Numbered from the stretch's first letter, positions 8,102 through 17,302 are shown. The stretch is 33,331 nucleotides of DNA from Chloroflexaceae bacterium UBA1466 (GCA_002325605.1 DCSM01000079.1:6001-39331), one strand, 5' to 3'. The notes: generated by a model from the sequence alone, not told the origin. Numbers and translations are program-made.

Positions 8102-9034
8102 TTAAAAGCCACTGACCATCATCTTTGGCACAGCAGGCCCTAAAATGATGACAAAGATGGAGGGAAAGATAAATAAAACCATTGGCAAAAGCATCAACAC
8201 AGGCGCTTTCCGCCCTTTTTCCTCAGCGCGTTGGCGGCGACGACTCCGCATTTGCTCCGATTGAATCTTGAGAATCTTCGCAATAGAAACCCCGAGCTGA
8301 TCGGCTTGAATCACGGCTGAAGTAAAGGTTTGCACATCATCTACGCCTGTGCGTTCGGAAAGTTCTTTTAAGGCTTGGCTGCGGGTCAACCCCAAACGCA
8401 TATCAGAAAGCATGCGCTTAAATTCCCGCCCTAACTCGCTTTCCCACTTGGCGGTTACCCGTTGAAGCGCAATATCAAACCCCAACCCCGCCTCCACACT
8501 GACAGTTAGCAAGTCGAGGGCATCAGGAAGCGCCTTAACGATTTCTTCCTGGCGGGCTTTCATCTTATTGCCAAGCCATGCTCCTGGTAAAATAAACCCC
8601 CCGATTAGGCCCATCCCCGTATAGAGCAACTTTTTGCTCAAATCCAAGTCACTGGAGTTAAAGGAAAAAAGCCCCATGGCCACAAGGAGAAAGACGGCCA
8701 GCCCAATCCGAATGCCCATAAACATCACGGGCGTAAGCCCAGCGGGACTGCCAGCCCGAATCAGGTTGAGCCGCGTCTGCTCAACATTTTGTTGGGGGCC
8801 CAATTTGCCCAGACTGGCGAGAAAAGACTCGACCAGGGGTGCAATTACCCGTTGATAGAAAGGTTCTTGCAATTCCAGGTTTTGCAAAGACTCACTTTGG
8901 CGGCGGGCAATTTGCCCCAACCGTTCTTCGATCACGGCTGTTTTCTGCACTTGCGTGAGAGTTGAGGACACAAAGACTGCAACACCGATGACGATTAGTG
9001 TTGAGATGAAGGCTGCAAGTAACACGATTCCCAT
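8102..9034 (-). CDS. tadC: Tad pilus inner-membrane platform protein TadC
   Basis: 310 residues from the ATG at 9034. A longer frame beginning with TTG at 9055 is possible, but GAGGTGA lies 5 bases before the 9034 ATG and the shorter start clears the tadB stop by 10 bases. TM segments occur at the N-terminus, in the middle (GIRIGLAVFLLVAMGLF and LLYTGMGLIGGFILPG) and at the C-terminus, with a T2SSF/GspF cytoplasmic domain between (KALPDALDLLTVSVEAGLGFDIAL, then LKELSERTGVDDVQTF). With TadB it forms the platform on which the CpaF ATPase acts. It is the last of the recognisable tad genes, directly after tadB. Confidence 0.93.
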   Translation of the reverse strand: MGIVLLAAFISTLIVIGVAVFVSSTLTQVQKTAVIEERLGQIARRQSESLQNLELQEPFYQRVIAPLVESFLASLGKLGPQQNVEQTRLNLIRAGSPAGLTPVMFMGIRIGLAVFLLVAMGLFSFNSSDLDLSKKLLYTGMGLIGGFILPGAWLGNKMKARQEEIVKALPDALDLLTVSVEAGLGFDIALQRVTAKWESELGREFKRMLSDMRLGLTRSQALKELSERTGVDDVQTFTSAVIQADQLGVSIAKILKIQSEQMRSRRRQRAEEKGRKAPVLMLLPMVLFIFPSIFVIILGPAVPKMMVSGF

Positions 9035-9044
9035 AGAAATCACC

Positions 9045-10013
9045 TCACACTTCAATAGTAACGATTTTTTGCATTACGATATAACCACAAATAATCATTG
9101 CCCCAGCGGCCATTGGCATACAACACCAATGATCTGGCGGCATCCCCCATGAAAAAAGCGGAGCCATGTAGGTTGGATTGACCGACGAAATGTACAACCC
9201 CATCGCAACAGGCAAACCCGTTACCATATAACCCGAAACTCGCCCTTGGGCCGTGAGGGTTTCGACTTCTTGCTTGATCCGTACCCGTTCACGAACGGTA
9301 TTGCCAATGCTATCCAGAATTTGGGCGAGATTTCCACCGACTTCTTGTTGAATATTGACCGCCGTAACTAAAAGGTCTAAGTCGGTTGAAGGCATCCGCC
9401 GCAAGAGACTGCCCAAAGCTTCTTCGGTTGTCCGCCCTAAGCCGACTTCCTGCACCACGCGCTTAAATTCGGTGGAGACCGGCGGATTGGCATCCCGTGC
9501 AACTAGTTCACACGATTGCAAAAAGGCATAGCCCCCACGCAAAGAGTTACTTAACATGGTGATGGTATCGCCAAGCTGCGCGTTAAAATCCGCAATCCGC
9601 TTTTTTGACAAATTGCTCAGGTAGAGTTCGGGGACAAAAGAGCCAAAAATTGCACAGCCAATGCCCACCGCTATCGCGGCCCGCACGTCGGCGCGGCCCG
9701 CGAAGGCTCCCACACCGGCCCCAATGATTCCGGTTGCAATCTTCATTACCAGAAATTCGACAACTCGGACCTTGAGGTCCGCGCTGGCCAGATCTCGCGC
9801 TATTTTGCTCCCTTTTTTACTCTTCGTCAAGATCGTATCAATACCCGCCAGCAAGCGCGTGACAACATCAGAACCTTCTTTCTGGGCCACGCGCTTGTCA
9901 GTGCCGGTAATTTGCTTCAGGCGGCTTTCCGATGCGGAGCCACGCTTCCGAATGAGAACGACTCCCCCGATCACGAGGATAATAGCCAGCAGAAAGATTA
10001 GAATAAAGGTCAT
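9045..10013 (-). CDS. tadB: Tad pilus inner-membrane platform protein TadB
   Basis: A 322-residue protein. One N-terminal TM segment (about 2-22) precedes a cytoplasmic stretch, a TM pair at about 90-130, the T2SSF domain (about 145-270, with FNAQLGDTITMLSNSLRGGYAFLQ and the F.RVVQEVGLGRTTEEAL helix), and two C-terminal TM segments ending in KIVTIEV, a typical TadB end. It partners TadC in the pilus assembly platform. The start ATG at 10013 has no strong Shine-Dalgarno sequence. The gene follows cpaF by 52 bases and precedes tadC by 10 bases, so translation of tadB and tadC may be coupled. Confidence 0.93.
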   Translation of the reverse strand: MTFILIFLLAIILVIGGVVLIRKRGSASESRLKQITGTDKRVAQKEGSDVVTRLLAGIDTILTKSKKGSKIARDLASADLKVRVVEFLVMKIATGIIGAGVGAFAGRADVRAAIAVGIGCAIFGSFVPELYLSNLSKKRIADFNAQLGDTITMLSNSLRGGYAFLQSCELVARDANPPVSTEFKRVVQEVGLGRTTEEALGSLLRRMPSTDLDLLVTAVNIQQEVGGNLAQILDSIGNTVRERVRIKQEVETLTAQGRVSGYMVTGLPVAMGLYISSVNPTYMAPLFSWGMPPDHWCCMPMAAGAMIICGYIVMQKIVTIEV

Positions 10014-10065
10014 GGCAGGTTTTTTCTAGGCTAACAGCCAAGAAACCATTTTCAAAGCTTTGGGC

Positions 10066-11460
10066 CTAGTGCCCAGAACTGAAGGTTCCTGGCGGAAGAA
10101 AGATGTTTTGCGACTCGAATTTCTCGATAAATCTGGGTTCTGCGCCTGTTGGTCGGAGATCACCGATGATTTTACCTTTTTCATCTATTCCCCGTTGGAT
10201 AAATTCAAAAATATCACGCAAAACAACAACTTCGCCCTCCATTCCCTGAACCTCGGTGATGAAAGTAACTTTTCGGCTCCCATCTTTCAAGCGGGATTGT
10301 TGAACAAAAACATCGACAGCTGAAACAACTTGCTCCCGAATCGCTTTGGCGGGCAAATCCATTCCCGACATCATACACATTGTTTCTACCCGCGAAACCG
10401 CATCTTTGGGCGTATTGGCATGAATCGTGGTCATTGAGCCATCGTGGCCCGTGTTCATGGCTTGAAGCATGTCGAGCGTTTCGCCCCCACGACACTCACC
10501 TACGATAATTCGTTCAGGGCGCATCCGCAAGCAGTTAATGACCAAATCCCGAATACTGACTTCGCCTTTACCTTCGACGTTTGCGGGGCGTGATTCCAAA
10601 GAGACCACATGATCTTGTTGCAATTGCAACTCAGCAGCATTTTCAACTGTGATAATACGCTCGTCTTCGGGGATAAAGTTAGAAAGAATGTTGAGAAGTG
10701 TAGTTTTTCCAGAGCCTGTGCCGCCAGAAACAACGATATTGAGCCGGGCTTCCACACACGCTTCAAGAAAATCGGCCATCTGGCGGGAAATACTCCCGAA
10801 TTTAATCAAATTATCAATGGTCAAGGCATCTTTCTTAAACTTCCGAATGGTAAGACAGGGCCCAACCAAGGAAAGAGGCCGAATAATGGCATTGACGCGG
10901 CTGCCATCAGGGAGCCGTGCATCTACGATAGGGGAAGACTCGTCAATGCGCCGCCCTAAGGGGGAAACGATCCGGTCAATCACGCGCTTGACATGGGCAT
11001 CGTTTTCAAAAATGACATCCGTTTTGATCAACTTGCCCTTCTTTTCAATGTAGATTTGTTTTGGGCCATTTACCATCACTTCGCTAACATCTACATCTTG
11101 CAAGAGGGGTTCAATTGGCCCAAAACCCAGAATATCCGCCGCAATGGCCTCAAAAATGCGATTACGTTCGGCCCGCCCAATCACGATATTCTCTGAATCT
11201 AAGATGGAATTGAAAATCTCTTCGACTTGTTTGCGAACCTTAACGGGATCACTTAAATCCATTGAAGGATCAAGCTCATTGAGCAGTTTGCTCTGAACTT
11301 GCACGCGCAGATCGGTGGTATGATCCTCTTTTTTATTCGAGGGGCGCACCGCAGGGGGGGCCGCACTTGCATTCCCGTTGCTCTTTGGGGCTGCGCTCCC
11401 TGGGGAACTCTCGTTGCTTGAGCCGCTCCCTGGATTGTTGATTCGTTTTAATAGCGACAT
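10066..11460 (-). CDS. cpaF: Tad pilus assembly ATPase CpaF/TadA, copy 1
   Basis: A 464-residue secretion ATPase of the VirB11/GspE class that powers Tad pilus assembly. A low-complexity Ser/Ala/Pro N-terminus (about 1-45) precedes an N-terminal domain with ILGFGPIEPLLQD and VMVNGPKQIYIEKKGKL. The Walker A motif GGTGSGKTTLLN is at about 248-259. The Asp/His-box region RIIVGECRGGETLDMLQAMNTGHDGSM and TIHANTP is intact. AAGG stands 7-8 bases before the ATG, and the cpaE stop is 19 bases upstream. A second cpaF is on the opposite strand at 30216-31607; this copy sits with tadB and tadC and is the likely motor of this operon's pilus. Confidence 0.95.
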   Translation of the reverse strand: MSLLKRINNPGSGSSNESSPGSAAPKSNGNASAAPPAVRPSNKKEDHTTDLRVQVQSKLLNELDPSMDLSDPVKVRKQVEEIFNSILDSENIVIGRAERNRIFEAIAADILGFGPIEPLLQDVDVSEVMVNGPKQIYIEKKGKLIKTDVIFENDAHVKRVIDRIVSPLGRRIDESSPIVDARLPDGSRVNAIIRPLSLVGPCLTIRKFKKDALTIDNLIKFGSISRQMADFLEACVEARLNIVVSGGTGSGKTTLLNILSNFIPEDERIITVENAAELQLQQDHVVSLESRPANVEGKGEVSIRDLVINCLRMRPERIIVGECRGGETLDMLQAMNTGHDGSMTTIHANTPKDAVSRVETMCMMSGMDLPAKAIREQVVSAVDVFVQQSRLKDGSRKVTFITEVQGMEGEVVVLRDIFEFIQRGIDEKGKIIGDLRPTGAEPRFIEKFESQNIFLPPGTFSSGH

Positions 11461-11479
11461 TAGCTAACCTTCTTCAAAA

Positions 11480-12757
11480 CTAACGGCCCTGGAACATCCC
11501 AAATAAACCGCCTGATTTTTTCTCGGTTTTGGCTGTAGCCTGACTCTTCGCTGCCGTTTCGTCGCCCACAGTCTCTCCAGACATCGTAGCCAATTGTTTA
11601 GCGAGACTAAAAATATCCTTCGAAGTGCGATGATCCCGCTTATCAATGACCATTGGTACACCTTGGTTAATTGCATTAGTCATTTCAAGCGGAGCATTAC
11701 CGATCTGAAGCGCGACTTTGTGTTGGATATTCGCTTCAATGTCCGCAACTTTAATGCCCGGCCGACTGTCGGCCTTGTTCAACACCAAGAAAATCTTTTC
11801 GCGGCGGTATTCTAAGAGTTCAGCGACTTCCAGGAAAAGCTTGATATTCTTGATGCACGTCATCTCTAAGGCCATCAAAAGTACAATCCGATCCGCCAGA
11901 TCTAAGGCGGCCAAGGCCCGATCTTGGAAAGAACAGGGAGTATCAACAATCACATAGTCAAATTCGGTGCATAAAAACTCTAAAATCCGTCTAAAATGAT
12001 CAGCCGTAACTGTTTCACCAATTTGGGGATTGGGTGGGGCAACTAAAACCTTGATTTGCGAAGAATGATTAGCTAAAACCTCATTCAGAAGCTCGCGGTC
12101 CATTTCAGTGATGTTTTCTGCTAATTCAGCAATGGTGCGATCAGCGGATTTGAGGTCGAGAATGACTCCAATATCGCCCAAAACGAGGTTGCCATCAACT
12201 AAAACGACCTTTTTATTCGTAAGCTGGCGGAGCGCAATCGCTAAATTGGCCGCAACGGACGATGTGCCGACCCCTCCTTTGGGGCTGAAAACGGCGAGTA
12301 AATGGCCCTTGGCATCGCTCTTCTGAGGTTGATTTTCGCTGGGCGAAACTGCGGGACCTCTGGTGGGCTTAACAATAACTCGTGCGTAAACACTCCGAAT
12401 CGCATTGAAGAGATCATCGGAGGGCACAGGCTTGACCAGAAACTCCATTGCGCCCGCAAACATAGCCCGGCGTAAGTAGTCTGTTTCGCCTTGGACGCTC
12501 ATGATAATCACGCCAATGGGCAAACCTTTGGCCGAAAGAGCTTCTGTGGCCGCAATGCCATCCATTTCGGGCATGTTAATGTCCATCAAAATGACATTCG
12601 GCTGGAGCTTTAGCGCCATTTCAATCGCTTGCCGGCCATTGCTGGCCTTGCCAACAACTTTGATGTCCTTCTCGAAAAACAAGAGTTTCTCGATTTGATC
12701 GCAGGTATCCGCAATATCGTCGACGATCAAAACTTTAATTATGGTTTCCTCAGACAT
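11480..12757 (-). CDS. cpaE: CpaE/TadZ-like protein: receiver domain fused to MinD-like ATPase
   Basis: 425 residues from the ATG at 12757, chosen over an upstream in-frame TTG (12781) because AGGAGG lies 5-6 bases before it. Residues about 8-125 are a complete response-regulator receiver: acidic pair (LIVDD), phosphoacceptor Asp in MDINMPEMDG, the Ser of IIMSVQG and the conserved Lys in FLVKPV. Residues about 155-400 form a ParA/MinD-type ATPase with KGGVGTSS as its P-loop; the usual second Lys is Thr, a variation I associate with CpaE relatives. CpaE/TadZ proteins place Tad machinery in the cell. The intact receiver suggests control by a histidine kinase, which is not encoded in the window. 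Confidence 0.9.
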   Translation of the reverse strand: MSEETIIKVLIVDDIADTCDQIEKLLFFEKDIKVVGKASNGRQAIEMALKLQPNVILMDINMPEMDGIAATEALSAKGLPIGVIIMSVQGETDYLRRAMFAGAMEFLVKPVPSDDLFNAIRSVYARVIVKPTRGPAVSPSENQPQKSDAKGHLLAVFSPKGGVGTSSVAANLAIALRQLTNKKVVLVDGNLVLGDIGVILDLKSADRTIAELAENITEMDRELLNEVLANHSSQIKVLVAPPNPQIGETVTADHFRRILEFLCTEFDYVIVDTPCSFQDRALAALDLADRIVLLMALEMTCIKNIKLFLEVAELLEYRREKIFLVLNKADSRPGIKVADIEANIQHKVALQIGNAPLEMTNAINQGVPMVIDKRDHRTSKDIFSLAKQLATMSGETVGDETAAKSQATAKTEKKSGGLFGMFQGR

Positions 12758-12788
12758 AGTCCCTCCTGAATGAAGAGTCAAAAAAGTA

Positions 12789-13799
12789 CTATTCCTTGCC
12801 TGGTGAAAACTGGTCGCTCAAGGCTTTCGGTTGCTCCGGCTTGGGCAGGCCAAAGTCGGAAAGTAACAGATTAAGCGTTCCGCCCACGCTAGAATCATCA
12901 AAGGCATCGTCGCCAGCTCCGCGTAAAACCAGGGCTAGTTTGCCCCCTTCGGTTTGCTTCGTAAACTCCAGCAACTCAGCATCTTTGTCGGTGACGGCCA
13001 AGACTAACATCCAAACACGGTAAGGATTGTAACTACCCTCAGTTTGATTGGCCCCTTGAGCGGCGGGAGAGAGCGGTTTCCCATCGGGGCCGACAGCAGG
13101 TGGCCCAACGGCAGTAGGCTCTTTCCCCGCTGCTGCCGTTGGCGCTTCGGGAATGGGCGTACCTTTTTCGTTCATCAACATGCCTGGGGGCCGGCGTAAG
13201 ATCCGCAAAACCTTGGCCCGCTGAACGATGGTTTTGGTTGAAAGATAGCTTTTCCATTCGTAACGCGGCTCTTGCGGCGCTTGCTGCACTTGCACAGGAA
13301 TCGGGAAGGTTGCAATAATGTCCACAAAATCATTGACGGTGACCATATCCGCAACCCCAGAAAAAGCATTAACTTCGATAGGATAAGCCTTGCGGCGAGG
13401 TCGATCTGCTTCTTTTGGCGGAATCTTTTGCGATAAACCTGGCTCGATCAGCATCTTTTTTCTGATCTTATCTCCCGAACCAACTTTTTCGATTATTTGT
13501 TTCCCTTCAACATCGCTACTACTAATGATATAATCAGTGGAGTTGAGATTATACTCACTGGTACTTATCTCCTGCTTGTCGATGTAAGTTTCTGCATTAT
13601 CAATGATGGTGTTAGGCTGGATGTCGATCTTGGCAACGATAACTTGCACCCCAGGGTCAAAAGTCGGGACGGGAGTTGGTTTCGCGCCGAGCGAGAGGGA
13701 GCCTTGATTATTTTGAATGTACCAAAACGTGCCGCCCCCAATCCCCGCTAAAAGCAGGACCGCAACGACGACGACAATAATAACGTTCTTTTGCTCCAT
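12789..13799 (-). CDS. cpaB: Flp pilus assembly protein CpaB/RcpC
   Basis: A 336-residue protein. One N-terminal TM segment (NVIIVVVVAVLLLAGIGGGTF) is followed by a short Pro/Thr stretch, an SAF-like domain (about 48-125, with VIVAKIDIQPNTIIDNAETY) and an RcpC/CpaB C-terminal domain (about 125-300) interrupted by a Pro/Ala-rich insert at about 195-250. In diderms CpaB works with the CpaC secretin; here no secretin gene is present, so the protein probably acts in the cell envelope in another way. It lies 31 bases upstream of cpaE, with its own candidate promoter about 190 bases upstream. Confidence 0.88.
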   Translation of the reverse strand: MEQKNVIIVVVVAVLLLAGIGGGTFWYIQNNQGSLSLGAKPTPVPTFDPGVQVIVAKIDIQPNTIIDNAETYIDKQEISTSEYNLNSTDYIISSSDVEGKQIIEKVGSGDKIRKKMLIEPGLSQKIPPKEADRPRRKAYPIEVNAFSGVADMVTVNDFVDIIATFPIPVQVQQAPQEPRYEWKSYLSTKTIVQRAKVLRILRRPPGMLMNEKGTPIPEAPTAAAGKEPTAVGPPAVGPDGKPLSPAAQGANQTEGSYNPYRVWMLVLAVTDKDAELLEFTKQTEGGKLALVLRGAGDDAFDDSSVGGTLNLLLSDFGLPKPEQPKALSDQFSPGKE

Positions 13800-13859
13800 A
13801 GATCATTAACTTTCGCTTCAGAAAAGGCTACTCTGAGACCCAATCTACTTTCACAAGTC

Positions 13860-13875
13860 AACGGCTAAAGCCGTT
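13860..13875. repeat. Palindrome AACGGCTAAAGCCGTT
   Basis: Perfect 7-base arms around a 2-base centre. It lies about 60 bases before the cpaB start in the transcribed leader. No T-run follows on either strand, so a terminator is unlikely. A protein-binding site or a dispersed palindromic repeat are possible. Confidence 0.5.
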
Positions 13876-13988
13876 ACCCAGACCACGGAGGGAGCTAACA
13901 TTAGGTAAAGGAGCAGCGCGACTTAGGCCGCCAACGCTTCAGAGCCACGCTGCCTTAACTCAAAAGAGGCCCAGCTTCCCTAAACTCT

Positions 13989-13997
13989 ATTATAGCA
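13989..13997 (-). promoter_or_regulatory. Candidate internal promoter for cpaB-cpaE-cpaF-tadBC
   Basis: Minus strand reads TGCTATAAT, a perfect -10 (13989-13994) with the TGn extension. A weak -35, TCGACC (14013-14018), lies 18 bases upstream. It would let the motor genes be expressed apart from the large surface-protein genes. Confidence 0.45.
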
Positions 13998-14029
13998 CAC
14001 GCCGTGGTTTTTGGTCGACCTTCCTTAAC

Positions 14030-17000
14030 TTAACGAGCGACAAGGGGGAGATAGACCTTCTTGGTCGGGTCTTCCTTCCCCACAAATTTGACAGGGACAC
14101 TTTCCTGCTTTGAACTTTCAACCGTATAGTTAGCACCGGAATTTAAGATCACGACGAGATTGCGGTCTTCGGTGGCAGAACTATCTTGGACATTCAGGGT
14201 CAACGTCGTACTAACGACTCCCGCAGGGAAGATAATTGTCCCAAGGCTACTTGTCCCTGTGGTCGTTAAATTCAGTAGTTTCCCACCCTGGGAGAAGGTA
14301 AAGTCTTTGCCCGAAACAGCAGTGCCGCTAATGCTAAAAGTTACCGTTAAAGGTTGGAGGTTACTTAGCGTCTTGAGGTCGGTACTCGCCGAGCGGGTGA
14401 TGACGAAGACATCGGAGAGCGTAACCGCCTGGGTAACTACGATGGTGTTGGTCGGCGTAACCAGGCTCTGCTTGTTGGTCGTAATCCCAATTCGGTCATC
14501 ATTATCCTGAATCGTCGCGGTAGCACTATAGTAAATCGTATTAAGTTTGTAATAATCGCTCTTTTGTAGGATCAGGCGCCCGGTTTCGGGCTGCTCTGTC
14601 TCGCTATCATCAATGGGGGAAAGGGTGATAAAGGCTTGGGTTTCGTTAGGTTTGATCACCACTTGCCCTGTGGGCGTTGGCTGGAGCGTATAATCAGGTT
14701 TCAGCCCCGTAGGGTCCGTAGCAGAACCTTCGAGCTTGTAAGTAACAGTTAGCGGATAAGCGGCCAGCGTACTCCGCTCAACCAGAAAGGTTGCTGCCTT
14801 GGGGGTTTTTCCGGCCCCAGTTTCAGCAGTGGCCCCGTCTTTAGTCACAAGCATGACGATAGGTGGGGTATAGGTCATACTGACCGTAAAAGAGAGGTTG
14901 GCGAGATTATTCTTTTCGTTGTACTCACTGACATAGCCATTGCGCTGCCCGGCCAGCCATTCTTTGGGGGAAATATAGGAATCAACCATGATGGTCGCGG
15001 TATAGAGGCCAGCTTTGGGTAAGAGTTCGACTAAGCTTTTCTCTTGACAACCCTTTGGGGCGGCGGAATCGCACCAGCTGCCGATCTTAAAGGGTTCACC
15101 AGCTTTAATCGCGCTTTTAGAGATGTTTGTATAGACTCTTGTGGGGGCGGCTAAGACAACCGTTTGGCTGGTAGCTGAAGTTCCCGTAACCATAATGGTG
15201 TTCGAGAGCGGAATCGTGGGGGTTAGCGCTTGGGTTCCAGGGCCAAAGATCAATAAATCCACAAAGAAATCTCCTTGGCCCCCCACAGCACTCAGTTCTT
15301 CAGTTTTACTGCCATCTTTCATTTCGTTCTTAATGACGATATCGAGGTCTTGCAAAACATCCTTTTGGCCCGCCAGCCAACGCGGTTTGGTAAGCTCTGG
15401 CTCGACCCAAAGATCAGCGCTGCCCGCCAGCGTACTACGAAAGAAGACATTAAGGAGCAAAGGCGTGACGGTTGACGACGCATCACTGCTACCTTTCAAA
15501 TAGGCGCGATATTGAAAGCACTTCATGGTGCTGGGGCCATCTTGTAAATCTTTGGCCACATTCCACCCACTTTCCGAGCGTTGCCCAGGATTATCAGGGT
15601 CAAGGTTGATTTCTTTCCATTGGCTCCAGGTGGGCGAAGTACAACTGCTGGCGAACCGGTAGGCCATCTCAATATCCGTGCCCGCAGGCAGTTCGGTGGC
15701 CCAGGCCAGATTGTCCCATGAGCCAAGCGCGGGATTTGTAAAGTCAAAAGCGCGGGAGAAAAACCAGCCATTATTGGCATAGTTTGTTTGTTGACTTGCG
15801 TCGGTGGTCGTTGTTTTCTGAATCTTAGCCGTGAAGATTAGGTCCGAGGGGCCACTATCACTTTTGCCGCCCAAGGTGTAGAGAAAGGCCAACCCTTCAG
15901 TACCTTGCACAACAACGGATTGATGAAAGGCGCGGGGCTGCGGAAGGGCATTCTCGCTGGCGTAGAAGTTGCTACCTGTTGTACCCCCAACTTTGGGCAA
16001 CTCTAAGTTATCTTGAACGTAGGAAGACAGAACAACGTTGCCATTGGTGGTTGGGGTGGTCTCACCTTTAATCATGCCCCCGGAGACAAAGATTGTGCCA
16101 TTGATTTCGGCCCCTGAATGGGCCGTGCGGGGGTTAGGCAAAGTCCCACTCCAGTCCCACTCTAGTTTACCCGTCTTTTCGTCGCTCACGGTGGCCCGAT
16201 AGACGTTGGCAATCGCCCCATCCGCTGTTTCGCCCCCAATAACATACAAAGCTACTTGGGTCGTTTGACTGACCAGATTTGTACTCGCTACGGCCAGCGC
16301 GTTCCAAAAGCCTTTAGCCGGTGCATTGGTTCCGCTACTCTCTAGCCGCCCCCAGCTTTCTGTGGTAGGGTCAACGTTGTTACCTTCAGGGTCAGGGTCA
16401 AGCAATTTCCCGCTGGCAGGGTCAACAAGCGCCCAAAAAGTAGTCTTTGAAGCTACTTTCACCGTACCGTTGTTTTTCTGCCCCCCAAAGAGGTAGAGGT
16501 AGGTTTTGCCCCCAATGGTGGCAGAAGTAACGGCGGGTGATTCTAGACCTTGTTTATCAAAGAGCGTGATGCCTGGAATTTCGGCATCGAGCTTTTGCCA
16601 ATTCAGGATCTTGCCATCCTTGACGGTAGCCACCCGCACCGCATAACTCGAAAAGCTATTCGTACCTACGGTTGCGGTTCCACCCAAAACATAGATAAAA
16701 CCACTATTAGGGGTACTGGTGTTGGTGACAACTGAAGTTACGGCGGCGGCATAGATGGGGCCAATGTCATCAGTGTAGCCCGCTTCAGTGGAATTGGAAT
16801 GTTGCACCGGCAGCAGGACTTTTTCGCTCTGCCATATATCTTTCACATTGCCTATGGGGGGGCTCCCATCTTTCTGGGAGACCGGGACCGACCAAACTTT
16901 GTCGGTGGCGGCGGCAGTTCCCCCATTGGTAGGGGTGGCCTGCCCGCCAAGGACAAAAATCCGGTTGCCCAGCACACAAGCCCCAAATTGCGTAAGTTTC

Positions 17001-17302
17001 TGGGGCAAGAAAAAGGCTGCCGACTCCCATTTGTTTGGAATTCCAACGGAGGAAAGCTGGACTGCCCCGGCCTGATCTTCTACCCACCGCCCGTCAGCAT
17101 CGTTGAAGCCTCCAACACTATAATCGCTCAAGGCCGTGCGTTGAAAATTGCCCCCCGCGAAATCTCCGAGGAGGTCATCGCCTTTGTAGCTTGAAGCAGC
17201 CAAAGAAGCTGCCGGCCAAAGCCTGCTGGCCCCTAAGAGGAGCCCACTCACCAGCACCAGAAGGATCACCTTTTGGGGTAAGCGTTGCGGTAAACGGTGC
17301 AT
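14030..17302 (-). CDS. Secreted kelch-propeller / CARDB-like / Calx-beta exoprotein
   Basis: A 1090-residue exoprotein. The signal peptide ends near LAASS (about 36). Residues about 105-490 hold six kelch-like strands (IFVLGGQ, IYVLGGT, YLYLFGGQ, LYVIGGE, IFVSGGM, FLYTLGG), consistent with a beta-propeller. About 510-625 is a beta-sandwich-like segment. About 625-810 resembles CARDB. Two Calx-beta-like domains follow (about 815-930, with a DSETEQPETG turn, and 940-1060, with DSSATEDRNL), the kind that bind Ca2+. The terminal YLPLVAR resembles the YLPLIMR end of CAP protein 2. Lying between tadG-like and cpaB genes on the same strand, it is probably a surface partner of the pilus. Its ligand is unknown. 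Confidence 0.8.
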   Translation of the reverse strand: MHRLPQRLPQKVILLVLVSGLLLGASRLWPAASLAASSYKGDDLLGDFAGGNFQRTALSDYSVGGFNDADGRWVEDQAGAVQLSSVGIPNKWESAAFFLPQKLTQFGACVLGNRIFVLGGQATPTNGGTAAATDKVWSVPVSQKDGSPPIGNVKDIWQSEKVLLPVQHSNSTEAGYTDDIGPIYAAAVTSVVTNTSTPNSGFIYVLGGTATVGTNSFSSYAVRVATVKDGKILNWQKLDAEIPGITLFDKQGLESPAVTSATIGGKTYLYLFGGQKNNGTVKVASKTTFWALVDPASGKLLDPDPEGNNVDPTTESWGRLESSGTNAPAKGFWNALAVASTNLVSQTTQVALYVIGGETADGAIANVYRATVSDEKTGKLEWDWSGTLPNPRTAHSGAEINGTIFVSGGMIKGETTPTTNGNVVLSSYVQDNLELPKVGGTTGSNFYASENALPQPRAFHQSVVVQGTEGLAFLYTLGGKSDSGPSDLIFTAKIQKTTTTDASQQTNYANNGWFFSRAFDFTNPALGSWDNLAWATELPAGTDIEMAYRFASSCTSPTWSQWKEINLDPDNPGQRSESGWNVAKDLQDGPSTMKCFQYRAYLKGSSDASSTVTPLLLNVFFRSTLAGSADLWVEPELTKPRWLAGQKDVLQDLDIVIKNEMKDGSKTEELSAVGGQGDFFVDLLIFGPGTQALTPTIPLSNTIMVTGTSATSQTVVLAAPTRVYTNISKSAIKAGEPFKIGSWCDSAAPKGCQEKSLVELLPKAGLYTATIMVDSYISPKEWLAGQRNGYVSEYNEKNNLANLSFTVSMTYTPPIVMLVTKDGATAETGAGKTPKAATFLVERSTLAAYPLTVTYKLEGSATDPTGLKPDYTLQPTPTGQVVIKPNETQAFITLSPIDDSETEQPETGRLILQKSDYYKLNTIYYSATATIQDNDDRIGITTNKQSLVTPTNTIVVTQAVTLSDVFVITRSASTDLKTLSNLQPLTVTFSISGTAVSGKDFTFSQGGKLLNLTTTGTSSLGTIIFPAGVVSTTLTLNVQDSSATEDRNLVVILNSGANYTVESSKQESVPVKFVGKEDPTKKVYLPLVAR

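Larger units (their letters stand above)
13800..14029. other. Long intra-operon leader upstream of cpaB
   Basis: 230 bases between the kelch gene stop and cpaB start. It contains a candidate promoter (13989-13997) and a palindrome (13860-13875). I see no match to a riboswitch that I can name, and no intrinsic terminator with a T-run. Confidence 0.5.

Noticed and set aside
9035..9055. TTG start adding seven residues to TadC
   Set aside because: It would overlap tadB, and a strong GAGGTGA lies correctly before the ATG at 9034.
10609..11053. Plus-strand frames opposite cpaF
   Set aside because: Antisense shadows of a strongly conserved gene; no resemblance to known proteins.
12758..12781. TTG start adding eight residues to CpaE
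   Set aside because: AGGAGG is well placed before the ATG at 12757, and the receiver domain needs nothing more upstream.
13860..13875. Palindrome as terminator of the kelch gene
   Set aside because: No T-run follows on the minus strand, and it lies about 155 bases past the stop, just ahead of cpaB.
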